From contig JAPLJM010000368.1 of the NCBI GenBank assembly GCA_026388595.1, positions 1 to 5,447 on the forward strand: DNA of 5,447 bases, written 5' to 3'. Below the pieces are notes generated by a model, which had not been told where the DNA came from, searched no databases, and saw only the letters and a list, made by a program, of their open reading frames with translations. Source of the DNA: Deltaproteobacteria bacterium (lineage in GTDB: Bacteria; Desulfobacterota; Syntrophia; Syntrophales; Fen-1087). The translations under genes and the position numbers were made by a program. Below, in pieces: positions 1 to 5,447 of the stretch. Within the stretch, counting starts at the first letter, position 1. Every line of letters begins with the position of its first letter.

Positions 1-93
1 TGCCTGTGAACCAGTGAATCCGGATGTAAGGTTATATATCGTGCAGCAACGTACTTTGCTATTATAAACAAAGTCAAGAGAAATCATAAACCC
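1..93. other. Non-coding stretch at the left edge
   Basis: AT-rich sequence with no supported gene. It contains a small inverted repeat ACTTTG (53-58) and CAAAGT (69-74), and on the minus strand TTGTTTATAAT (71-61), identical over 11 bases to the candidate -10 region before the polyferredoxin gene. It could be a promoter directing transcription leftward to a gene outside the window; no start codon with ribosome binding site is visible on the minus strand down to base 1. Confidence 0.4.
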
Positions 94-225
94 GAGAGCT
101 TTGCAGAACCCGATAAATCCACTACTTTCATCATGCCGGCGTAAACTGGTATCCAGTATTATCAAGTCCTTTCTGGATTTCGGCTTTTGCCGGAATGACA
201 AAAAAGGGAGTTGTGCAAAGCTCTC
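94..225. repeat. Nested inverted-repeat element (MITE- or REP-like)
   Basis: The outer ends are a perfect 12-bp inverted repeat, GAGAGCTTTGCA at 94-105 and its complement at 214-225. Inside is a second, imperfect inverted repeat of 26-nt arms (131-156 and 173-198, 19 of 26 matching) around a 16-nt spacer. The inner arms resemble the dispersed CATTCCGGC...ATCCAG repeats found between genes in many deltaproteobacteria, whose translation gives the well-known spurious peptide similar to CHSGKSRNPE. No transposase is encoded. No clear target-site duplication was found at the ends. A second copy is not present in the window, so repeat status rests on the structure and resemblance. Confidence 0.6.
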
Positions 226-286
226 AATCGGTTTTTGTATTGAATTGATTGAATTGAATCGAGTAGGCCGGTTTTTCTCGATTCGT

Positions 287-314
287 CCAGCTCCTTCAGG
301 GCAGAAGGAGCTGG
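287..314 (-). other. Perfect hairpin across the polyferredoxin stop codon
   Basis: Arms 314-305 and 296-287 (CCAGCTCCTT and AAGGAGCTGG on the minus strand) are perfectly complementary over 10 bp around an 8-nt loop that contains the first bases of the TGA stop region. No T-tract follows on the minus strand, so an ordinary Rho-independent terminator is not supported. It may stabilise the 3' end of the message or be a terminator of atypical form. Confidence 0.5.
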
Positions 315-1843
315 TTGTCCTTCGACCGGGATTCGCCGATGCTGGTTACGGTGATGGCGGGCTGGCCGAGGACGGGGCATTTGGTTTCACAGATGCCGCA
401 GCCGATACAGAGTTCCAGATCCACATGGGGCTGCTTGAGGATCAACTCCTGACCGGCCCGGTTTTTGACCCGCAGCGTTTCGAACCAGATCGCTTTTTTC
501 GGGGTGGGGCAGACTTCTTCACAGACGATACAGGGTGTCGCATGGGCGAAGGGGAGGCAGCGGCCCTTGTCGATCATGGCAAGACCGATCCGGACCTTTG
601 CCTTTTCTTCCACGGCAAGCTTCCTGATCGCGCCGGTCGGACAGACCTGGCCGCAGAGGGTGCAGCGATATTCGCAATAGCCGATCCGGGGGATCAAGAC
701 GGGCGACCAGATGCCCTCCAGGTCCGCTTCCAGCAGGGCGGGCTGCAAGCCATTGGTGATACAGACCTTCATGCACTCTCCGCATTTGATGCACCGTTTT
801 AAAAACTCCTTTTCATCCAGAGAGCCCGGCGGACGGATCAGCTTTGGTTCGGAAGCGCCGGCCTTCTTCAAGGGCGAAATCCTCAGCAGGGGAACGGCGA
901 TCACGCCGGCAAAGATGGAGCCGATGATCCGACGCTTCCCCAGATCAAGGTCTGCTCCGGTGGGTTTTCTGGTAAATCCGAAGCGAACCGCATTCTTGGG
1001 ACACAGGTCATCGCAGTTCATGCAGGCCATGCATTCCGACTTCCGCCACTTTTCCTTGAGATCCGGTGCGGCGCCGCCCTGGCATGCAAGGCGACAGACG
1101 CCGCAGCCGTCGCAGCCTTCGCTCACGGAGCGGTTCAGTATGGCGTATCGGGAACAAAGGCCGAGCAGGGCGCCAAGCGGGCAGAGGTATCTGCACCAGA
1201 AGCGTTTTTCCAGCAGATTCAGGGCCAGAATCCCGAAAAACACAAGTCCGGTAAAAAACGCCTGATTAAAAAAGGGCTGCTGAAAGGAAAGAAGAATCTT
1301 TTTCAGCAGGCCGTAAACAAATTCGGAAAGATCTGTGATGAAAGGGAAGTGCCAGGCATAGACGGTGTCAAAGACGCTGGCCGTGGCATACTGGATCAGC
1401 GGGTAAAGGGCCAGCGAAAAAGACCGGATCAGCAGGGCGAGGGGGTCCAGAAGGCCGGAAAGCTGGAGCGTAAAAGCCGATGAAATCAGCAGGAAGATCA
1501 GGAGGATGTATTTCCAGTGATACAGATTATAGGGTTTCGCGGACAGACGCTTTTTTTTCAGGGAGCCGGCCATATTGTGCAGGGTTCCCAGCGGGCAGAT
1601 CCAGCCGCAGAAGACCCGGCCCAGCAGGACCGTCATCAGGAGAACGATGAAGGCGAGCAGGAAAGGCGCATAAAACTGGCGGGCGGACAGCACCGTCGTG
1701 ATATAAATGAGCGGATCGGCTTCAAGGAAAATCTTCACCGGATAGCCCAGTTCATTGGCCCCCCGGGACTCCGTCTGCAGAAAGAGCCAGAGAAAAATCA
1801 GCAGGAAAATGGCCTGTGTCAGGCGTCGGATGTTTGTCAGCAT
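296..1843 (-). CDS. Membrane polyferredoxin, NapH-like and NapG-like halves fused
   Basis: Predicted 515-residue inner-membrane electron-transfer protein. The NapH-like half has hydrophobic segments near 8-23, 58-76, 110-127, 130-155 and 195-212, two CxxxCP motifs (FCGWICP with Cys79/Cys83; WCRYLCP with Cys217/Cys221), and two [4Fe-4S] sets (Cys244/247/250/254 and 271/274/277/281). A KRR motif (303-305) then precedes a hydrophobic stretch (306-320). The NapG-like half starts near RPPGSLDEKEFLKRC and holds four more sets: Cys351/354/357/361, 390/394/397/401, 429/438/441/445 and 479/482/485/489. Up to six [4Fe-4S] clusters are predicted. I chose the ATG at 1843, which opens directly into the first membrane helix; its AAAGG motif is 12 nt upstream and weak. 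An in-frame TTG at 1885 would add a hydrophilic 14-residue leader and is less likely. The stop is TGA. No catalytic subunit is adjacent, so the electron donor and acceptor are unknown; the DUF362 neighbour is a candidate partner. Confidence 0.93.
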   Translation of the reverse strand: MLTNIRRLTQAIFLLIFLWLFLQTESRGANELGYPVKIFLEADPLIYITTVLSARQFYAPFLLAFIVLLMTVLLGRVFCGWICPLGTLHNMAGSLKKKRLSAKPYNLYHWKYILLIFLLISSAFTLQLSGLLDPLALLIRSFSLALYPLIQYATASVFDTVYAWHFPFITDLSEFVYGLLKKILLSFQQPFFNQAFFTGLVFFGILALNLLEKRFWCRYLCPLGALLGLCSRYAILNRSVSEGCDGCGVCRLACQGGAAPDLKEKWRKSECMACMNCDDLCPKNAVRFGFTRKPTGADLDLGKRRIIGSIFAGVIAVPLLRISPLKKAGASEPKLIRPPGSLDEKEFLKRCIKCGECMKVCITNGLQPALLEADLEGIWSPVLIPRIGYCEYRCTLCGQVCPTGAIRKLAVEEKAKVRIGLAMIDKGRCLPFAHATPCIVCEEVCPTPKKAIWFETLRVKNRAGQELILKQPHVDLELCIGCGICETKCPVLGQPAITVTSIGESRSKDNQLLLP

Positions 1844-1924
1844 TTCAAATCGAGACCTTTGAAAAATGGCTTCGCCGCCGCTCAAAAATCTTTTTCGCTT
1901 CAGATCTGTTCATATCATCTTGTA

Positions 1925-1930
1925 ATTATA
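1925..1930 (-). promoter_or_regulatory. Candidate -10 box upstream of the polyferredoxin gene
   Basis: The minus strand carries a perfect TATAAT within TTGTTTATAAT, about 80 nt before the ATG at 1843, in the only sizeable gap of the cluster (1844-2017). No good -35 box is seen at 16-18 nt; instead a small inverted repeat AAGCT/AGCTT (1946-1942 with 1938-1934) sits there. It could give the polyferredoxin gene its own promoter, possibly activator-dependent. The evidence is only the motif and its position. Confidence 0.3.
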
Positions 1931-1958
1931 AACAAGCTTTTAGCTTCAGCACTGGAAA

Positions 1959-1989
1959 GGCGAAAAACTTTTGATTCGCCGCTTGCGAA
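1959..1989 (-). other. Overlapping inverted repeats between the DUF362 and polyferredoxin genes
   Basis: On the minus strand TTCGC (1989-1985) can pair with GCGAA (1979-1975, 5-nt spacer), and GGCGAA (1980-1975) can instead pair with TTCGCC (1964-1959, 10-nt loop). The two hairpins share an arm and exclude each other. No clean T-run follows either one, so this is not a convincing intrinsic terminator; it may be a weak attenuator, an RNA-processing site, or chance. Confidence 0.3.
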
Positions 1990-2017
1990 CCATTTTTCAC
2001 CGGTTATGCAAGGCCCT

Positions 2018-2920
2018 CTACGGGTTTATTTTCTTTATTTTCATTTTTGCCAGGTCCATGCTGCCCAGCCGGAACTGGTGGCCGATGCGGACATAGCCCA
2101 GATCTGCCGGTTTCATGCCGAAGAGGGTGGCGCCGTAGGCGTCAACCGCCACGGCGTCCGTGCCGGCGATGACCATGTTGAGCTGCTTCACATCAGCGAG
2201 ATCTCCTCCCTGGGGTCCGTTATCCGTCAGGATTCGCACTGCGTCAAGAATCGTCAAAGCGGGCCTGATAAGCATGGCCAAATCCACCAGGCTTTCATCG
2301 ATACGCTGGTGAATTCGTCCCCGCTGGCCGCCCATCACCCCCATCCAGTTTTTCATCCCCAGGGTCAATTTGGAAGTTCCGTGGGTCTTGGCGATGGGGA
2401 TATTAATGACTTTATCCGCCTCAAAAATCTCCGTGTATAAGGGCCACGATTTCAGTGTCTGGCCGTTGATCCGCATATCCTTGAACTTCCGGTCGTCCAT
2501 AAAGGTAACAGTGGCGCCAGCCGCGGCAGCCGCATCGGCTATACCGCTCTGTTTGTAGGTCCGCCGCGGATCGCTGACGGGATGATCGAAAACCTTGACT
2601 TTTTTCGCACCTGCTTCAAAACAGAGCCGGACAACGGCAGCGACCACCTCGGGATTGGTGTTGGCGGCGTATTCCGGCGTCCGGTCCCAGCCGATATTGG
2701 GTTTGACAACCACCACGTCGCCCCGGGAAACGAATCTTTTCATGCCACCCAGACCGTCAATGGCTGCCCGGGTGATTCTGGCCGGTGGCGTTCCCCGGGC
2801 CACGGTCAGATCCGCTCTCTCCGCGGCCTGGAGGGCAGTCAGAATCGGATCGAGCCCTACGGGTATACCGATGGCCGCACCGGTTATGATGGCGGATTTC
2901 AAGAAGTCCCTGCGGTTCAT
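2018..2920 (-). CDS. DUF362 protein with Tat signal peptide
   Basis: A 300-residue DUF362 family protein; biochemical function is unknown, though the family often occurs with iron-sulfur proteins. The N-terminus has a twin-arginine signal (NRRDFLKSA, Arg3-Arg4, hydrophobic core about 9-22), so export of a folded protein to the periplasm or the outer face of the membrane is expected. DUF362 landmarks are VVVKPNIGWDR (70-80), the central NIPIAKTHGTSKLTLGMKN stretch (173-191) with conserved Lys, His and Asn, GPQGG (235-239) and GTDAVAVDAYG (253-263). Only one cysteine (Cys100) is present, so this member has no ferredoxin domain of its own; the polyferredoxin encoded downstream could supply clusters, which is inference. 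The ATG has a strong AAGGGG motif 5 nt upstream that abuts the preceding TAG stop, implying coupled translation with the phosphoesterase. The stop is TAG at 2020-2018. Confidence 0.93.
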   Translation of the reverse strand: MNRRDFLKSAIITGAAIGIPVGLDPILTALQAAERADLTVARGTPPARITRAAIDGLGGMKRFVSRGDVVVVKPNIGWDRTPEYAANTNPEVVAAVVRLCFEAGAKKVKVFDHPVSDPRRTYKQSGIADAAAAAGATVTFMDDRKFKDMRINGQTLKSWPLYTEIFEADKVINIPIAKTHGTSKLTLGMKNWMGVMGGQRGRIHQRIDESLVDLAMLIRPALTILDAVRILTDNGPQGGDLADVKQLNMVIAGTDAVAVDAYGATLFGMKPADLGYVRIGHQFRLGSMDLAKMKIKKINP

Positions 2921-2925
2921 ATAAA

Positions 2926-2934
2926 CCCCTTCTA
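2926..2934 (-). promoter_or_regulatory. Ribosome binding site of the DUF362 gene overlapping the upstream stop
   Basis: The coding strand reads TAG-AAGGGG-TTTAT-ATG. The TAG stop of the phosphoesterase (2934-2932) runs directly into AAGGGG (2931-2926), 5 nt before the ATG at 2920. A ribosome finishing the upstream gene would sit on this site, which supports coupling and fixes the DUF362 start. Confidence 0.8.
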
Positions 2935-4074
2935 CATTTTTTTATGAATCAGGTCGATCACCGTCACTTCTGGGGGTGAAAGAAACCGGACCGGCGGCCC
3001 CCAGGTCCCGGCGCCCCGGCTCACATACAAGCGGGAATCCTTCGCGAGCTGAAAATATCCGGAATGATATGGGAAAACGAGTTTTGTGATCAAGCTGAAC
3101 GGATAAATCTGTCCCCGGTGAGTATGCCCGGAGAGCTGAAGATCGAAAAGCCCCAGGCTTTCCGCGTCAATGATCGGTCTATGTTTTAGGAGCAGCGTGA
3201 ACGTCTCTTGGGGAAGCTTTGCAAGCAGCTTTTTTTCAGGGACATTTTTATAAATGCCAAAACGGTCCCCCACTGGATCATCCACGCCGGCGATGCTGAT
3301 CAAACCCGCCAGAGTCAGGGCTTCCCCGCGCAGCACCAGAAATCCCGCCTGCCGGTGAAATACAAGCGCCTGCTCGATTCCGGCGAAAAATTCATGGTTT
3401 CCGGTGACGGCGAACTTTCCGTATTTGGGCCGGATATTGCCGAACAGCTCGGCGGATGACATCAGATTATCGATCTGGCCGTCCAGCAGATCCCCTGTGG
3501 AAACAAGAATATCCGGTTCGGCCTGTTTGACGGCTTCCATGATCTTTTCAAGCCGTTTTCCCCGGACAATCATGCCGATATGGACGTCAGAAATCTGGAC
3601 GATTCTGATCCTGCCGATCTCCGCGGGGATTTTGGAGGTTTCGATGGCGATCCGTTCGGCATGAATGTTTTTGGCCTCGAAGTAGCCATAGGCATTCAGG
3701 GACAGGGAGACGACCAGCGGGATGACAAACAGATAGAGGTGCGGCGGGACCAAAGCGGATAGATTGCTGTGGGTCGTCTGGCCGGCGATGTAAATGAGCA
3801 GTCTGTAAAGGTCAAACAGGATGGACACCGTAAAGAAGAGCATCAGAATGCCCATCCAGATATATCCGATATAGGACAAAAGGCAGGCAGCGGATTCATA
3901 GCCGTAACGCTCCGCCATCCGGACCATAATCGGGGCCAGGATCATGAACACCATCAGGATGATCAGGCCCGCCTGGACGGCCGATGTCAGAGGAAAGGCC
4001 CCTTTGATTTTGCTGAAAGCGTAAAAATGAAGACTGCCGTAGAGAATGAAAAAGGCAACGAGAAATAAGATCAC
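2932..4074 (-). CDS. Membrane-anchored metallophosphoesterase (YkuE/YaeI-like)
   Basis: Calcineurin-like metallophosphoesterase of 380 residues. About four hydrophobic segments come first (roughly 2-19, 34-52, 64-88 and 113-130), then a catalytic domain from about 155. The full set of dimetal motifs is present: DVH (Asp163, His165), GDLLDG (Asp195), GNHE (Asn226, His227), His298 in KHRP, and GHTH (His317, His319). It should therefore be an active phosphoesterase tethered to the inner membrane. Membrane-linked YkuE-type enzymes of this layout are common, but substrates are mostly unknown, and I see no basis for naming one (LpxH-like lipid A function is not implied). The start is GTG at 4074, with GGGG 10 nt upstream; an in-frame TGA lies 21 nt before it and blocks any extension. 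The gene begins 34 nt after the beta subunit stop and ends 11 nt before the DUF362 gene. Confidence 0.92.
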   Translation of the reverse strand: MILFLVAFFILYGSLHFYAFSKIKGAFPLTSAVQAGLIILMVFMILAPIMVRMAERYGYESAACLLSYIGYIWMGILMLFFTVSILFDLYRLLIYIAGQTTHSNLSALVPPHLYLFVIPLVVSLSLNAYGYFEAKNIHAERIAIETSKIPAEIGRIRIVQISDVHIGMIVRGKRLEKIMEAVKQAEPDILVSTGDLLDGQIDNLMSSAELFGNIRPKYGKFAVTGNHEFFAGIEQALVFHRQAGFLVLRGEALTLAGLISIAGVDDPVGDRFGIYKNVPEKKLLAKLPQETFTLLLKHRPIIDAESLGLFDLQLSGHTHRGQIYPFSLITKLVFPYHSGYFQLAKDSRLYVSRGAGTWGPPVRFLSPPEVTVIDLIHKKM

Positions 4075-4108
4075 AAAGATTACACCCCAAGTTCACGACT
4101 AAAATGCA

Positions 4109-4849
4109 TTAACCGCCCCAGATCGTCCGGGCAAAGAGCGGGTAGGTCTGTCTCATTTTGGCCTGCACCGGCCCCCGGAGGATGGCCAGATCATCCGTGC
4201 TCAACGGATCCAGGGTGGGGACGTCTCTCCCCTCGACGACAAGATCAAACCCGGTATTCTCCGCAACCTTGTCGACGGTTATGCCCGGGAAGACGTAGTC
4301 CAGGATGATCTGCTTGCGGCTCCGGTCAAAAGCCATGACGCACAGCGGCGTCACCACATGACTCAGGCCGCCTCTGCGCCAGGGGGTCATCCCCGTATCG
4401 TCAAAGCCGGTGGCATTGATAAAATCCACTTTGGGGACAAACAGCTTCCGGGTGTGGTTATTTGTAAACAGAATGGTCCGTCCGCTCATGGCATAGAGCA
4501 TGGAGGAACCGGCGCCGCCGGGGAGCCTCAGTCTCGGTTGCCGGTAATCGCCGAGAACGGAAAGGTTGATGTTGCCCCGCTGATCGATTTGAATGCCTGA
4601 TAGAAAAAAGACGTCGATTTTTCCCTGTTGGGCCAGGCCGAAGAGCTCGTGAAACCCCTCTGACAGGCGGTTTTCCGGGTCTCCATAGATGAGCAGCTCC
4701 AGGTCCGGCGCATGGGTGTATTTGGCCAGAAAACAGCCCGCCGCCGGAATGGGCGACAGGGTGCCTGTGGCGACGCATTCGCCGTTTTTCAGCAGTCGGG
4801 CGATGGCGCCGATCATCCGCTCTGAAGGATGGACAGGCTTATTTTCCAT
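4109..4849 (-). CDS. CoA-transferase-like beta subunit (GctB/IpdB family), atypical active site
   Basis: Beta subunit partner of the upstream alpha subunit, 246 residues, close to the usual family length. Visible family landmarks are the N-terminal helix (MIGAIARLLKNGE), APDLELLIYGD (48-57), the GIQIDQRGNIN segment (85-95), the glycine-rich loop PGGAGSS (110-116), and a C-terminal PGITVDKVAENTGFDL (188-203), which matches GctB's PEDVLENTGFDL. Aligning APD with GctB from memory, the catalytic Glu of classical CoA transferases (GctB Glu54) corresponds to Tyr55 here, as in IpdB-type proteins that lack it. A covalent glutamyl-CoA mechanism is therefore doubtful. I chose the ATG at 4849 over the in-frame ATG at 4867 because a GGGG motif lies 10 nt upstream of it, whereas the earlier ATG has no clear ribosome binding site. 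The start overlaps the alpha stop by 11 nt, suggesting translational coupling. Substrate cannot be read from sequence. Confidence 0.9.
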   Translation of the reverse strand: MENKPVHPSERMIGAIARLLKNGECVATGTLSPIPAAGCFLAKYTHAPDLELLIYGDPENRLSEGFHELFGLAQQGKIDVFFLSGIQIDQRGNINLSVLGDYRQPRLRLPGGAGSSMLYAMSGRTILFTNNHTRKLFVPKVDFINATGFDDTGMTPWRRGGLSHVVTPLCVMAFDRSRKQIILDYVFPGITVDKVAENTGFDLVVEGRDVPTLDPLSTDDLAILRGPVQAKMRQTYPLFARTIWGG

Positions 4850-5447
4850 TCGCTTTGAACCCCACATTCTTTAAATATTCATTGTGGTCCCTGGGTGCAA
4901 GGATATAGGCTTCCAGATATTGCTGAAAGGATGCCTCGTCTTTTGCAGCGGCCACGTAGACCGCCATGTGAGATGCGTCGATGTCGTAGCGACCCGGGCA
5001 GCCGGTCGGGTGCGCCCCGCCGGGAGCCAGGACGACGGCATCGATATGGACCGGGGCGATATAGACTTCGTGCAGGCCGGGAAGGACCTGATCCGGTTCG
5101 ACCAGTTCTTCGATGACGGCAATGGTTTTTCGCGATGCCATCGCCAGCAGGCGGTCATTCCGGGTGCTTAACGTTGTGATGCCGCCGCTCCGGTCGCCTT
5201 TGGTCGCATGGATGACGGCCCAATCGGGCATGATCGGGGGAACAACGACGTATTCTACCCCCGTATAGGGATCCTTGACCATTTTCAGGTCCGGCCGGAT
5301 GCTGAGATAATCAGATCCCAGAAAACCGAAGACGGGGATGAAGGGCAGGTTATGGACCCCAGCCTGGAGTCCCAGCAGCAATCCCGGTCAGATGGTTTCC
5401 AGCAGTTTCAATTCGCCCCGCTCGGCCTTTCTGCGGAAATTAGGCGC
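4839..5447 (-). CDS. CoA-transferase-like alpha subunit (GctA/IpdA family), 5'-partial, with in-frame TGA
   Basis: Alpha subunit of the heteromeric family I CoA-transferase-like group (glutaconate CoA-transferase GctA, mycobacterial IpdA). Members move CoA between acids or, for IpdAB, hydrolyse a ring of a CoA ester in the cytoplasm. The N-terminal third lies outside the window. The frame from 5447 gives 19 sense codons (PNFRRKAERGELKLLE, typical of the family), a TGA at 5390-5388, then 182 codons to TAA at 4841-4839. Family-like stretches after the TGA are GLQAG...LPF, a GSD near 25 residues further on, the PDWAVIHA strand, and the APGGAHPTGCPGRYDID segment followed by a C-terminal ...DHNEYLKNVGF, close to GctA's ending. 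The frame is intact apart from the TGA. A TTG at 5381 could be called as a start, but it would remove conserved upstream sequence that is in frame, so I reject it. Either the TGA is recoded (selenocysteine) or the gene is broken or misread. Family assignment is secure; substrate is unknown. Confidence 0.85.
5354..5372 (-). promoter_or_regulatory. SECIS-like hairpin downstream of the in-frame TGA (candidate)
   Basis: On the coding strand, arms GGACTCCA (5372-5365) and TGGGGTCC (5361-5354) form 8 consecutive pairs including one U-G wobble, closed by the loop GGC (5364-5362). The hairpin starts 15 nt after the TGA, so the loop is 23 nt from it. As I recall it, the bacterial SECIS consensus asks for an apical loop about 16-37 nt after UGA, a stem of 4-16 bp, a loop of 3-14 nt, and a G in the first two loop bases. 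All four are met. The hairpin also encodes the family-conserved GLQAGV stretch in GC-rich DNA, so it could be coincidental. Confidence 0.4.
5388..5390 (-). other. In-frame TGA codon inside the alpha subunit gene (possible selenocysteine)
   Basis: The codon series reads GAA ACC ATC TGA CCG GGA TTG CTG CTG GGA, with no frame change before or after, and CoA-transferase-like protein sequence on both sides. Ungapped alignment from memory, anchored on the LPF motif downstream, places the TGA opposite a Gln in Acidaminococcus GctA and opposite a Glu in an EGM-type motif of IpdA. Three explanations remain: selenocysteine insertion, a real nonsense mutation, or a sequence error. The other genes here end in TAA, TAG, TAG and TGA, so TGA is used as a normal stop in the neighbouring polyferredoxin gene and general reassignment of TGA is unlikely. 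Confidence 0.9.

Noticed and set aside
287..314. Rho-independent terminator for the cluster
   Set aside because: The hairpin is perfect, but the bases after it on the minus strand are ACGAATCGAGAAAA, not a T-run, and it overlaps the stop codon.
162..380. Short minus-strand reading frame of 72 codons
   Set aside because: It overlaps the end of the polyferredoxin gene in another frame and its tail is a translation of the palindromic repeat.
101..802. Long plus-strand reading frame opposite the polyferredoxin C-terminus
   Set aside because: It is antisense to a clearly conserved cysteine-rich coding region, has no recognisable domain, and begins inside the repeat.
1517..2440. Long plus-strand reading frame of 307 codons
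   Set aside because: It runs antisense across parts of two recognisable genes and the gap between them, with no family resemblance; it is a shadow of the minus-strand genes.
4839..5381. An independent gene starting at TTG 5381
   Set aside because: The same frame continues upstream of the TGA with family-typical sequence, so this is the downstream part of a longer gene, not a separate one. No ribosome binding site precedes the TTG.
4839..5447. General reassignment of TGA to an amino acid in this organism
   Set aside because: The polyferredoxin gene ends in TGA at the expected family length, and no other internal TGA is found in the remaining genes.

Overview
The window carries five protein genes, all on the minus strand and read from right to left. 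They are closely spaced or overlapping (11-nt overlap, then gaps of 34 nt, 11 nt and about 174 nt), so at least the first four look like one transcription unit whose promoter lies beyond the right edge. I see no credible plus-strand gene, rRNA, tRNA or CRISPR array. The gene types suggest an anaerobic deltaproteobacterium (Desulfobacterota, sulfate-reducing or syntrophic): a Tat-exported DUF362 protein, a large NapH/NapG-like polyferredoxin, a glutaconate-CoA-transferase-like pair, and an imperfect palindromic intergenic repeat of the kind common in that group. The taxonomic call is inference.

Layout in transcription order. (1) 5447-4839: C-terminal two thirds of an alpha subunit of the GctA/IpdA CoA-transferase-like family, cut by the window edge and interrupted by one in-frame TGA at 5390-5388. 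(2) 4849-4109: the matching beta subunit, overlapping the alpha stop. It has Tyr where classical CoA transferases have their catalytic Glu. (3) 4074-2932: a metallophosphoesterase with several N-terminal membrane helices. (4) 2920-2018: a DUF362 protein with a Tat signal, whose ribosome binding site overlaps the previous stop codon. (5) 1843-296: a membrane polyferredoxin that joins a NapH-like half to a NapG-like half through an internal twin-arginine/membrane segment. The left 295 bases hold no gene but contain a nested inverted-repeat element.

How the genes might work together: the CoA-transferase-like pair would act on an acyl-CoA in the cytoplasm, while the polyferredoxin and DUF362 protein look like a membrane and periplasm-facing iron-sulfur redox module. 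Nothing in the sequence proves a functional link between the two halves.

The most notable observation is the TGA in the alpha subunit. Homology-like sequence continues in the same frame on both sides, and an 8-bp hairpin with a GGC loop begins 15 nt after it, which fits my recollection of the bacterial SECIS consensus. This makes a selenocysteine-containing CoA-transferase-like subunit possible. A nonsense mutation or a sequence error is at least as likely until homologues and the genome's selenocysteine machinery are checked.
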